A stretch of 64,000 nucleotides of DNA from Brachybacterium saurashtrense. GTDB lineage: Bacteria > Actinomycetota > Actinomycetes > Actinomycetales > Dermabacteraceae. Every line of letters starts with the position of its first letter. The stretch's first letter is position 1. The notes beneath the pieces were generated by a model that was given only the letters and a program-made list of their open reading frames with translations, made no database searches and had not been told where the DNA came from. The position numbers were made by a program, and so were the translations under genes. Below are positions 1-7,477 of this stretch, one piece after another. The DNA lies in assembly GCF_003355475.1 (NCBI RefSeq), contig NZ_CP031356.1:1984001-2048000 (forward strand), written 5' to 3'.

Positions 1-996
1 GCCGCGCTGGTGCGCGAGTGGGCGCCGCGGGTCGTGGAGTTCCTCGCGTGGACGCCGGTGGGAGCGCTGTTCTCCGTGCCGATGGACGTCGCCGAGGGTC
101 ACGTGCTCACCGCCGCGCTGCGGGCGGTGATCGGCGCGGCGACGATCGTGCTGGTGTGGCGGTGGTGGCGCCGTTCGCTCGACGCCGCGCTTACCTCGGC
201 GCTCAGCGGGGACGCCTCCTCCGGGGATGCGAAGGTCTCGCCGCTGGTGCCGCGCTTCGTGCGGTCCGGCCCGTTCGGGGCGGTGATGGGCCGTTCGCTG
301 CGGTACTGGCGGCGCGACACCCGCTACCTGGCGGCGCTGGGGGTCTACCCGCTGGTCGTGGTGTTCTTCGCGGCGATGGGCCTGGTGCTGCCGGAGTCCC
401 GCCCGATGATGCTGGGCACGGCGGTGTTCATGTGCGGCATGAGCGGGATCAGCCTCGCCAACGAGTTCGGCTTCGACGGCCCCTCGGGCTGGGTCAACCT
501 GGCGACCGGCCTGCCGTCACGGGCGAATCTGCTGGGCCGCATCGCCGCCCAGGCGGTGCTGATGGTGCCGGGCGTGGTGCTGGTCACCGCGGTGATCCCG
601 GTGCTGTTCGGGATGGCGGAGCTGGCCCCGATGATCGTGATGATCGCGCTGGGCACGCTGATCGGCGGCTGGGGCACCTCGATGCTGCTCAGCGTGCTGC
701 TGCCGTACCCGAGCTCGCCCCCGGGCACCAATCCGATGAAGGACAAGTCCGCCTCCAGCTCCAACGCCATGATCGCCATGGCGGTGGCGATGGTCGCGGT
801 GCTGGTGCCGATGCTCCCTGCCGTCGGCGTGGGGATCTGGGGAGCGGTGGTGGGCTCTCTCGCGCTGACCCTGCTGGCCGGGGTGCTGGCGCTGGTCGCG
901 GGGGCCGTGGTGTTCCTGATCGGGCTCCGCCTCGCGGCGGTGCGGCTGGACGCCCGGTACCCCGAGGTGTTCCAGAAGGTCCGCGCGCACCTCTGA
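1..996 (+). CDS. Integral membrane protein, probable transporter permease (5' partial)
   Basis: The reading frame is open to the first base of the window, so the gene very probably starts upstream; GTG at 10 is only the first start codon inside. The visible 330 or so residues hold about seven hydrophobic segments (near residues 30-48, 107-126, 133-150, 178-200, 206-228, 255-275 and 282-308, counted from GTG 10) separated by short basic loops, and a hydrophilic, Ser/Asp-rich stretch near 60-75. The layout resembles the membrane subunits of ABC-2-type exporters, but no diagnostic motif is seen and the partner ATPase would lie outside the window. It converges on the LacI-type gene. Function beyond membrane transport is inference. 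Confidence 0.6.
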   Translation, partial: AALVREWAPRVVEFLAWTPVGALFSVPMDVAEGHVLTAALRAVIGAATIVLVWRWWRRSLDAALTSALSGDASSGDAKVSPLVPRFVRSGPFGAVMGRSLRYWRRDTRYLAALGVYPLVVVFFAAMGLVLPESRPMMLGTAVFMCGMSGISLANEFGFDGPSGWVNLATGLPSRANLLGRIAAQAVLMVPGVVLVTAVIPVLFGMAELAPMIVMIALGTLIGGWGTSMLLSVLLPYPSSPPGTNPMKDKSASSSNAMIAMAVAMVAVLVPMLPAVGVGIWGAVVGSLALTLLAGVLALVAGAVVFLIGLRLAAVRLDARYPEVFQKVRAHL

Positions 997-1028
997 GCAC
1001 GGCCGAGAGCCCGGGGCGGGTGCTGCTC

Positions 1029-1050
1029 GGGCGGCGCCCCGGCGCCGCCC
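1029..1050. terminator. GC hairpin between convergent genes
   Basis: A perfect inverted repeat (GGGCGGCG arms around a short CCCCGG loop) lies between the stop codons of the membrane protein gene and the LacI-type gene, where a shared terminator is expected. There is no T-tract, so this is inferred from position and symmetry. Confidence 0.4.
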
Positions 1051-1064
1051 CGGCGGCGCCCCGC

Positions 1065-2177
1065 TCAGCGGGCTCCTGCCGCGCCGCGCCGCGGCGCCGC
1101 GGTCGACTCCCGCACCACCAGGGCCACGGGGAGCACGATCTCCGGGCGGGGCGCGGAGCGCGGCGCGATCCGGTCCAGCAGCAGCGTCACGGCCGTGCGC
1201 CCGATCGCCAGGTGCGGCGTCCTCACGGTCGTCAGCTGCGGGTGCGAGACGGTGGCGAGGATCGAGTCGTCGACGCCCACCACGCTGAGGTGCTCCGGCA
1301 CCTCGAGGCCGCGCTCCCGCACGCGGGAGAGGATCTGCACGGCGACCATGTCGTTGTAGGCGAGCACGGCCGTGGCGTCGGAGGCGATCAGCAGATCGGC
1401 GGCGGAGCGCCCCTCGCCGTGCCCGGGCTCGAAGTGCCCCAGGTCCCTCATCTCCAGCCCCGACAGGCCGGGGGCCACCCGGGCGATCCCGTCGCGGCGC
1501 GAGCGGTCGGCGAGGCTGTGCTCCGGCCCTCCCGCGTAGGCGATGCGTCGATGGCCCAGGGCGTGCAGATGCTCGAGGGCGCGACGCATGGGCGCTGCCC
1601 CGTCGTACCGCACGGAGTCGACCCCCTCGACCGTCCGATTCGTGAGCACGACGGGGACGCGCTCCGCGAGCTGCCGGATCTCGTCGTCGCGCAGCCGGGT
1701 GGAGGCGAGGAACAGCCCGGCCACGTGATCGCAGAGCGCGTGCGCGGTGCGGGCCTCGAGCGCGTGGTCGCCGTCGGAGTCCGCCACCGCCAGGGTGAAC
1801 CCCTCGCGCATCGCCTCACGGCTCGCCCCCTTGAGCAGGCCGGCGTAGGAGGGATGCTCGAGGTCCGGGGCCAGGAGCGCCAGCGCACGGCCCGCCGCGG
1901 CACGGCCCGACACGGCGCTGCCCGCCGCGGCACGGCCCGACACGGAGCTGCCCGGCGCACCGCTGCCCGGAATGACCCCGCCCGCCGCGGCGCGCCCCCG
2001 GGGGCCGGGCCCGGGCTGCGCGTCGTCGTCGAGGTGGCCCAGACGCCGGGCCGCCTCCTCGATCCGTCGCCGAGTGGGCTCGGCGACCTTCGCCCTGCCG
2101 CTGAGCGCGCGGGAGACCGTCGCGGCCGACACCCCGGCGGCCGCGGCGATCTGCCGCACCGTGACCCTGGAACCCAT
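1065..2177 (-). CDS. LacI-family transcriptional regulator
   Basis: This 370-residue protein is a LacI/GalR-type repressor. The N-terminal helix-turn-helix (residues 5-27, with the VSAATVSRALSG motif) and hinge region are followed by a periplasmic-binding-protein-like effector domain from about residue 95. The start at ATG 2177 is chosen because it sits directly before the HTH and follows GGAGGT at good spacing; longer in-frame starts would add a tail with no homology. The linker between DNA-binding and effector domains is unusually long and contains tandem Ser-Gly-Arg-Ala-Ala-Ala-Gly repeats. It is transcribed away from the oxidoreductase/VOC operon, and a palindrome in the shared upstream region is a likely operator. 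The effector is probably a sugar or polyol, inferred from the family and the neighbouring Gfo/Idh gene. Confidence 0.88.
   Translation of the reverse strand: MGSRVTVRQIAAAAGVSAATVSRALSGRAKVAEPTRRRIEEAARRLGHLDDDAQPGPGPRGRAAAGGVIPGSGAPGSSVSGRAAAGSAVSGRAAAGRALALLAPDLEHPSYAGLLKGASREAMREGFTLAVADSDGDHALEARTAHALCDHVAGLFLASTRLRDDEIRQLAERVPVVLTNRTVEGVDSVRYDGAAPMRRALEHLHALGHRRIAYAGGPEHSLADRSRRDGIARVAPGLSGLEMRDLGHFEPGHGEGRSAADLLIASDATAVLAYNDMVAVQILSRVRERGLEVPEHLSVVGVDDSILATVSHPQLTTVRTPHLAIGRTAVTLLLDRIAPRSAPRPEIVLPVALVVRESTAAPRRGAAGAR
1891..1990. repeat. 30-bp minisatellite in the LacI linker
   Basis: A 30-bp unit beginning CCCGCCGCGGCACGGCCCGA occurs at 1891 and again at 1921 with only two changes, with a further degenerate copy near 1981. 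The unit is a multiple of three, so it expands the linker by ten residues per copy without breaking the frame. Confidence 0.75.
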
Positions 2178-2325
2178 CGCACCTCCTTGCTTCGGCAGTG
2201 CCCGGCGCGACGAACCCGACGCCCGCACCACCACCCGCTCACGAAACAGATGCAACACTACGACGGAGTTCGCCGCACAGCAACTCGAGGCAACCGCTGG
2301 TGGCGGCGATGCCAGCCCCGCACAG

Positions 2326-2351
2326 TGGAACACGTTGCACACAACGTTTCA
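2326..2351. promoter_or_regulatory. Putative LacI-type operator
   Basis: The region between the LacI-type gene and the oxidoreductase gene holds the perfect inverted repeat ACGTTG-CACA-CAACGT (2332-2347), flanked by two half-overlapping LacI-like boxes: TGGAACACGTTGCA (2326-2339) and, reading the other strand, TGAAACGTTG (2342-2351). It lies about 77 bases before the oxidoreductase start. AACG/CGTT-centred palindromes are typical of this family; binding here is inferred. Confidence 0.6.
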
Positions 2352-2427
2352 TCACCGGCAGGCTCCCCGGCCCGCTCGTCCACCGCGCGACGGGCGCGGA
2401 GGGCCGCCGCCTCGAGGAGGAGGGTCC

Positions 2428-3687
2428 ATGGAGATGGTCAGGATCGGCATCGTCGGCGCGGGCTTCGCCGCGCAGTTCCACCTCCGCGCGCTGCGGCGTC
2501 TGGCACGCTCCGGCGCGGAGGTCGTGGGCGTCGCCGCGAGCTCCCCGCAGAGCGCCCGCGCGTTCGCCGCCCGTCACCACGTTCCGCAGGCACATCCCGA
2601 CGTGGCCTCGCTGCTCGCCTCGGACGTGGACCTGGTGGTGGTGGCCGTGCCCACCGCGCTCCACGAGGAGGTCACCGTCGCGGCGGCCGCGGCCGGGAAG
2701 CACGTGCTGGTGGAGAAGCCGCTCACCGGGGCGTTCGGGAGCGGCGCGGCCTCCGCCGAGATCGCGCCCACGGAGCGCGCCGAGCGCGAGCTCGCCGCCG
2801 CCCGCGCCGCCATGGAGCGCATCACCGGGGCCGTGGAGCGGGCCGGCGTGCAGCTGTTCTACGCCGAGAACTGGGTGCACGCCCCGGCGGTGGCCCGGGT
2901 GCGCTCCCTGCTGAGCACCTCCGGAGCCCCGCTGCTGGACCTGCGGGCGGAGCAGAGCCACAGCGGTTCGCACGCCAGTGCCGCGCGGCGCCGTGCGAGC
3001 GCCGGCGGCGGTGCGCTGCTCACGCTGGGCGCGCACCCGTTGGCCACGGTGCTGCACCTGAAGGCCGTCGAGTCCGGCCTTTCCGGGAGGGGACCGATCC
3101 GGCCCGTCAGCGTCACCGCAGAGACCGCGTCCCTCCATCAGCTGGTCGCCTCCCACGGCGGGGACACCGCCCTGGTGCGCGACTGGGAGGACGTGGAGAC
3201 CTGGGCGAACCTCGTGCTCGCCTTCGACGACGGCTCGCGCGCCACCGTCACCGCCTCCTTCCAGATGCTCGGCGGCGTGCGGGACCAGCTCGAGGTGTAC
3301 ACGGCCGACGCCGCCTATCGCACGAAGATGACCCAGCACGACGAGCTGAGCGTGTTCACCCCGGACCCGGCGGCGTTCGCGGACCAGGTGCTGCAGGAGA
3401 AGGTCGAGTCCGCCACCGGCTGGCAGGCCGTCCCCTCCGACGCCGGCTGGTCGCACGGCCACCTCCAGCAGTTCGAGGACGTGCTCGGTGCGCTGCGGGA
3501 GGGGCGGGAGCCGCTGTCCGGCCTACCCCTCGCCCGCGACACCGTCGAGATCGTCTACTCCGCCTATCTCAGCGCCGCCCGCGGCGAGCGCGTCGCGGTG
3601 GGCGGCGCGCTGCCCGGCGCCGCCGTCGACGCACCCCACCGCACCTCCCCCGCCCTCGCCCACTCCCAGGAAGCAGGCCCCCGATGA
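2428..3687 (+). CDS. Gfo/Idh/MocA-family NAD(P)-dependent oxidoreductase
   Basis: This 419-residue protein has an N-terminal Rossmann domain with the GIVGAGFAAQFH dinucleotide-binding loop (residues 7-18) and the family EKP motif (96-98) carrying the active-site lysine, followed by the C-terminal dehydrogenase domain. An insertion of about 20 Ala/Glu-rich residues follows the EKP motif. Family members oxidise or reduce sugars, inositols or related polyols; the exact substrate cannot be read. ATG 2428 is preceded by GGAGGAGGG. The gene overlaps the next by four bases (ATGA), so the two are translationally coupled. The facing LacI-type gene and the palindrome between them suggest substrate-controlled expression. 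Confidence 0.87.
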   Translation: MEMVRIGIVGAGFAAQFHLRALRRLARSGAEVVGVAASSPQSARAFAARHHVPQAHPDVASLLASDVDLVVVAVPTALHEEVTVAAAAAGKHVLVEKPLTGAFGSGAASAEIAPTERAERELAAARAAMERITGAVERAGVQLFYAENWVHAPAVARVRSLLSTSGAPLLDLRAEQSHSGSHASAARRRASAGGGALLTLGAHPLATVLHLKAVESGLSGRGPIRPVSVTAETASLHQLVASHGGDTALVRDWEDVETWANLVLAFDDGSRATVTASFQMLGGVRDQLEVYTADAAYRTKMTQHDELSVFTPDPAAFADQVLQEKVESATGWQAVPSDAGWSHGHLQQFEDVLGALREGREPLSGLPLARDTVEIVYSAYLSAARGERVAVGGALPGAAVDAPHRTSPALAHSQEAGPR

Positions 3688-4472
3688 TCTACGAGCTCAA
3701 CCACGTCGGCATCCTCACCGACGACCTCGAGGCGACGCTGCGCTTCTACCGCGCCTGCGGTGCGCAGGTGGTCTTCGACAGGATGATCCGGGACTCCCCG
3801 GTGCGGATCGTCTACGTGCAGCTCGGCGGCGGTCTGCTCGAGTTCATCGGGGTGCCGCCCGGGCAGGCGGCCCCCGGGATCGATCACCTCGCCGTCCTCA
3901 CCGACAGCCTCGAGGCGGATCACACCCGACTGCTCGGCGCCGGGGCGGTCGAGGCGGTGGCCCCGAAGCCGGCGGGCACCGGCGAGGGCCGGCAGTCGTT
4001 CGTGCTCTGGGGCGACGCCCGCCTCGAGCTGATCCAGCGCGACGTGGAGATGCGGGTCCCGCATCCCGAGGACTCGCTGGTGGTGGAGCTCGACCACTTC
4101 GCGCTCACCGTGCCGGATCTGCCGGGCGCCGCCGCGTTCTTCACCGAGGCGGTGGGCCTGGCCCCCCTCACCGGCATCGACCTGGACGGCAGGCCGGTGC
4201 GCCGCTTCCTGCACCTGGGCGAGGACGCCCTCGGGCTGGGCGCGGAGGGCACGGCCCGCGCCCCCGGCGTGTTCCCCTACGTCTCGCTGCGGGTGGAGGA
4301 CGTCGACGCGGTCCTCGCAGAGCTCGCCCGGCGCGGGTTCGACGGGCTCGGCACGGCCGAGGACTCCTTCACCGGGGACAGCCGCTGCGCGGTGATCACT
4401 GCTCCGGACGGGGTGCGCCTGGAGCTGCTGGACCGCCCGGCGCTCTCCGCCGCGAGCTACCGCACCGACTGA
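3684..4472 (+). CDS. VOC-superfamily protein with two VOC modules
   Basis: The 262-residue product contains two vicinal-oxygen-chelate repeats, one starting at about residue 3 (LNHVGILTDDLEATLRFY) and one at about residue 135 (LDHFALTVPDLPGAAAFF), each with the beta-alpha-beta-beta-beta pattern and candidate metal ligands (His near the start, Glu near the end of each half). Relatives include glyoxalases, methylmalonyl-CoA epimerases and extradiol dioxygenases, so the reaction is open. It starts inside the stop codon of the oxidoreductase gene (ATGA), implying a shared pathway, perhaps isomerisation or turnover of the oxidised sugar product (inference). Its 3' end overlaps the convergent rimI gene by 16 bases. 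Confidence 0.82.
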   Translation: MIYELNHVGILTDDLEATLRFYRACGAQVVFDRMIRDSPVRIVYVQLGGGLLEFIGVPPGQAAPGIDHLAVLTDSLEADHTRLLGAGAVEAVAPKPAGTGEGRQSFVLWGDARLELIQRDVEMRVPHPEDSLVVELDHFALTVPDLPGAAAFFTEAVGLAPLTGIDLDGRPVRRFLHLGEDALGLGAEGTARAPGVFPYVSLRVEDVDAVLAELARRGFDGLGTAEDSFTGDSRCAVITAPDGVRLELLDRPALSAASYRTD

Positions 4473-5047
4473 GGGCGTGCGCCCTCGGGGCCGCCGCTCC
4501 CCGTGAGGCGGCGCTCCATCACGAGGGCGTCCAGGAGCCGGCCGCGGATCCGGTAGTAGCCGCGCCGGCGGCCGATCTCGCGATAGCCCGCGGCGGCGTA
4601 GACGGCACGCGCGCGGGCGTTGTCCTCGCGCACCTCGAGCAGCATACGCTCGGCGCCGCCCGCACGGGCCTGCTGCTCGCACCAGGCCAGCAGCGCCCGA
4701 CCGATGCCGATCCCCTCGCGGCGCGTGCCGATCGTGTGCAGGTCCGCGACGTCACCGGCGAGCATGATCCCGGCGTAGCCCAGCAGCGCGGCGTCCCGGC
4801 GCGGGGCGGCGAGGGTGCGGCCGTCGGCGCTGCGGGACGGTGCGCCGCCGCCCTCGACGGCGACCACGTAGCGGCGGGAGGGATGGCCGATCTCCTCGGC
4901 GAGCTGGGCGAGGGTCCAGGCCTCGTCGGGGAACAGCGCGCGCTCCGCGACCGCGATCTCCTCGACGTCCGCGAGCGTCGCCGGGCGCAGGGACCAGTCC
5001 CGTGAGGCGGCATCCGGGAGCGGCGCCGCCCCGTCGGCCCCGCTCAT
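4457..5047 (-). CDS. rimI: Ribosomal protein S18-alanine N-acetyltransferase-like GNAT protein
   Basis: A 196-residue GNAT acetyltransferase with the acetyl-CoA pyrophosphate-binding loop RREGIGIGRALL (residues 109-120) and the following alpha-helix. RimI acetylates the N-terminal alanine of ribosomal protein S18. Its place directly after tsaE-tsaB, one base downstream of the tsaB stop, is the conserved genomic setting of rimI in actinobacteria and is the main reason for the name. About 20 extra residues precede the GNAT core, and there is a short Ser/Arg insertion near residue 75. The gene usually following, tsaD, is not here; instead the gene runs into the convergent VOC gene with overlapping 3' ends. 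Confidence 0.83.
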   Translation of the reverse strand: MSGADGAAPLPDAASRDWSLRPATLADVEEIAVAERALFPDEAWTLAQLAEEIGHPSRRYVVAVEGGGAPSRSADGRTLAAPRRDAALLGYAGIMLAGDVADLHTIGTRREGIGIGRALLAWCEQQARAGGAERMLLEVREDNARARAVYAAAGYREIGRRRGYYRIRGRLLDALVMERRLTGSGGPEGARPQSVR

Positions 5048-5048
5048 C

Positions 5049-5759
5049 TCAGCGGCCCAGGGCGCTCTTGCGCGCCGTGGGCTTCGCCGCGTCGGGCTCG
5101 CGCAGGTACATCGGCTCGGTGCTGGTGAGGTCCTCGCCGCGGGCGGAGAGCGCCGCGGCGGCGAGGAGCAGGTGCCCGGCGTCGACGTGCACCAGCTCGT
5201 CGGTGGCGGGCAGCAGCTCGGGGTAGAGCGCGGTGCCGGAGCCGACCAGCAGATCGCAGGCGGTGAGCAGGTCCGCGACGTCCGCGGGCGCGGCGACGGC
5301 GGGCTCGGCGGTCCGGGTGATCGCGCCGGCGGGATCCCGGCGGTAGCGGGCGTGGTAGACCTCGCGGCGCCGTGCATCCAGGGCCACGCCGACGGAGTCG
5401 GGGCCCTCGCCCCCGTCCGGGTGCGCGGCCAGCGCCTGGTGCGCGAGGGCGTCCAGGGAGCTCAGCCCGTGCAGCGACACGCCGAGGACGGCCGCCATCG
5501 AGCGGGCGGAGACCAGCCCCACCCGCAGGCCGGTGAAGGGTCCCGGGCCGCGGCCGACGACGACGCCGGTGAGCTCGGCGCGGCTCGTGCCCGCCTCCTC
5601 GAGGGTCTGCTCGATCAGCGGCAGGAGCACCTCGTCGTGGTGGCGGGAGCGGGTGTCGGAGCGCACCGCGAGGACCTCCGGCGGCGCGCCGTCCCCGGTC
5701 AGGGCGCCGCGGGCGACGGCGACGCTCACGGCCCCGGAGGTGTCGATCCCCAGCAGCAT
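5049..5759 (-). CDS. tsaB: tRNA t6A biosynthesis protein TsaB
   Basis: The 236-residue protein opens with the ASKHA-type LLGIDTSGAVSVAV strand-loop and has the RSDTRSRHHDEVLLPLI segment and the GRGPGPFTGLRVGL loop characteristic of TsaB (YeaZ). TsaB works with TsaD and TsaE to place threonylcarbamoyl on A37 of ANN-decoding tRNAs. The start is ATG 5759, which shares one base with the tsaE stop codon (TGATG), giving tight coupling. A longer frame extends upstream, but it would overlap tsaE antiparallel to no known domain. The C-terminal half is less conserved, as usual for the family. Confidence 0.93.
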   Translation of the reverse strand: MLLGIDTSGAVSVAVARGALTGDGAPPEVLAVRSDTRSRHHDEVLLPLIEQTLEEAGTSRAELTGVVVGRGPGPFTGLRVGLVSARSMAAVLGVSLHGLSSLDALAHQALAAHPDGGEGPDSVGVALDARRREVYHARYRRDPAGAITRTAEPAVAAPADVADLLTACDLLVGSGTALYPELLPATDELVHVDAGHLLLAAAALSARGEDLTSTEPMYLREPDAAKPTARKSALGR

Positions 5760-6295
5760 CAGTTCTCCTCCTGGTCGAGGGCGGCGGTGGCAGCGTCGAG
5801 GGCCTCGCGCAGCCGGGCGGCGGCCGTCTCGTCCCAGCGCGGGCCGTGGCCGGTCAGCCGCAGGGTGCGCGGTTCGTCGGGGTCGTGCAGGTCCTCGACC
5901 TGATCGGGGCGTTCGAGCTCGACGAGCAGGTGGGAGTCCACGAGGCGCTCCACCCGGTCGCGGCCCCACTCCACCACGGTGACGGCGCGGTCGAGGTCCG
6001 CCTCGAGGTCGAGGTCGTCGATCTCGCCCCCGCCGCCCAGGCGATAGGCGTCCACGTGCACCAGGTCCGGGCCGCCGGAGAGGCTGGGGTGGACCCGCTC
6101 GATGACGAAGGTCGGGGAGGCGACGGGACCGCGCACCCCCAGCCCCTCGCCGAGACCCTGGGTGAAGGTGGTCTTGCCGGCGCCCAGCGGTCCGTCCAGG
6201 ACCAGCAGGTCCCCGGCGCGCAGCACCGCGGCCAGGGCACGGGCAAGGGCGCGGGTGCCCGCGGCGTCACGGGTGTGCAGGGCGAGGCCGGTCAT
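5759..6295 (-). CDS. tsaE: tRNA t6A biosynthesis ATPase TsaE
   Basis: A 178-residue P-loop ATPase with Walker A GPLGAGKTTF at residues 35-44 and the conserved SPTFVIERVH and HVDAYRL segments of TsaE (YjeE). It drives cycling of the TsaBDE complex for t6A formation. The C-terminus is extended by about 35 residues relative to short homologues. The ATG start at 6295 overlaps the alr stop (ATGA), and its own stop overlaps the tsaB start, so alr-tsaE-tsaB-rimI is one operon. Confidence 0.94.
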   Translation of the reverse strand: MTGLALHTRDAAGTRALARALAAVLRAGDLLVLDGPLGAGKTTFTQGLGEGLGVRGPVASPTFVIERVHPSLSGGPDLVHVDAYRLGGGGEIDDLDLEADLDRAVTVVEWGRDRVERLVDSHLLVELERPDQVEDLHDPDEPRTLRLTGHGPRWDETAAARLREALDAATAALDQEEN

Positions 6296-7464
6296 GACAG
6301 CACCTTCCGGCTCACGCGCCCGGAGACGGAGGTGAGCACCTCGTACGGGATGGTCCCGGCGGCGCGGGCCCAGTCCTCGGCGGTGGGGGCGGAGGGTCCG
6401 TTCGGGTCCCCGCCCGCGTCCCCGAACAGGAACACCTCGTCCCCGGCACGGGCCTCGGAGTCCGGGCCCAGGTCGATGACGATCTGGTCCATGCTGATCC
6501 GTCCCACCTGCGGGGCGCGACGGTCGCCGTGCTCGGTGCGCACCAGCACGTCGCAGCGGTCGCTGGCGGCGCGGTGCAGCCCGTCGGCGTAGCCGATCGG
6601 GACCAGGCCGAGCCGGGTGGCGCGGGAGGTGGTGCGCATCCGGCCGTAGCCGATGCTGTGCCCCTCGGGGACGTCCTTGACCATGGCGAGGCGGCTGGTG
6701 AGGGTGAGCGCGGGCCGCAGCGGCACGTCCGTGGGGACCGGCGGGCAGCCGTACAGCGCGATGCCGGGCCGCACCAGGTCGCGGTGGAGGTCCGGGCGTG
6801 TGAGGGTCGCCGCGGAGTTCGCCAGGTGCTGCAGCGGGATCGGCCCTGCCTCCTCGGCGAGCGCCTCGCAGGCGGAGTCGAACAGCTCCACCTGCTGGTC
6901 GGTGGCCGGGTCCTCCGGGTCGTCGGCGGAGGTGAGGTGGGTCCAGGCGCCGGCGAGGCGGAGGAAGTCGTCCTCGCCCATCGTGGCGCCCATCTCGCGC
7001 ACCTGCCAGGGCAGGACGCCGCCGCGGCCCATCCCGGTGTCGATCTTGAGGTGCACGCGGGCGCGGCGGTCGGCCTCGCGGGCGGCCTCGGCGACCAGGG
7101 CGAGCATCTGCGGGGACCCCACGGAGACCTCCACCCCGTGGCCGATCACCTCGGGCAGCACGATCCGGGCGGTGTGGGGCTCGAACAGCCAGGTGAGGAT
7201 CTGGGCGTCGAGTCCGGCGCGGGCGAGCGCGAGGGCGCTCGCGGGATGGGCGACGCCCAGCCAGGTCGCGCCGCCCTCCACGGCGGCCCGGGCGGCGGTG
7301 AGCATGCCGTGGCCGTAGCCGTCGGCCTTCACCACCGCCATCAGGGCGGTCTGCTCCTCGAGCAGGGTGCCCATCGCGCGGGTGTTCTCCGTGATCGCGG
7401 AGGGGTCGATCAGCGCCCGGTTGGGCACGTGCCGGGGGTCCTCGGCGGGGATCGGGATGGTCAT
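6292..7464 (-). CDS. alr: Alanine racemase
   Basis: This 390-residue PLP enzyme interconverts L- and D-alanine for peptidoglycan. The PLP lysine is K46 in VVKADGYGHG, and the GYG motif with the catalytic tyrosine of the second subunit lies in SIGYGRMRTTSRA near residue 265. The fold is the usual N-terminal TIM barrel plus C-terminal beta domain (QVGRISMDQIVIDLG). ATG 7464 is preferred over the in-frame GTG at 7491 because GAGGAG lies six bases before it and the family normally begins close to this point. It is 13 bases downstream of nnr and overlaps tsaE by four bases. Confidence 0.95.
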   Translation of the reverse strand: MTIPIPAEDPRHVPNRALIDPSAITENTRAMGTLLEEQTALMAVVKADGYGHGMLTAARAAVEGGATWLGVAHPASALALARAGLDAQILTWLFEPHTARIVLPEVIGHGVEVSVGSPQMLALVAEAAREADRRARVHLKIDTGMGRGGVLPWQVREMGATMGEDDFLRLAGAWTHLTSADDPEDPATDQQVELFDSACEALAEEAGPIPLQHLANSAATLTRPDLHRDLVRPGIALYGCPPVPTDVPLRPALTLTSRLAMVKDVPEGHSIGYGRMRTTSRATRLGLVPIGYADGLHRAASDRCDVLVRTEHGDRRAPQVGRISMDQIVIDLGPDSEARAGDEVFLFGDAGGDPNGPSAPTAEDWARAAGTIPYEVLTSVSGRVSRKVLS

Positions 7465-7477
7465 CGGGCTCCTCGGT

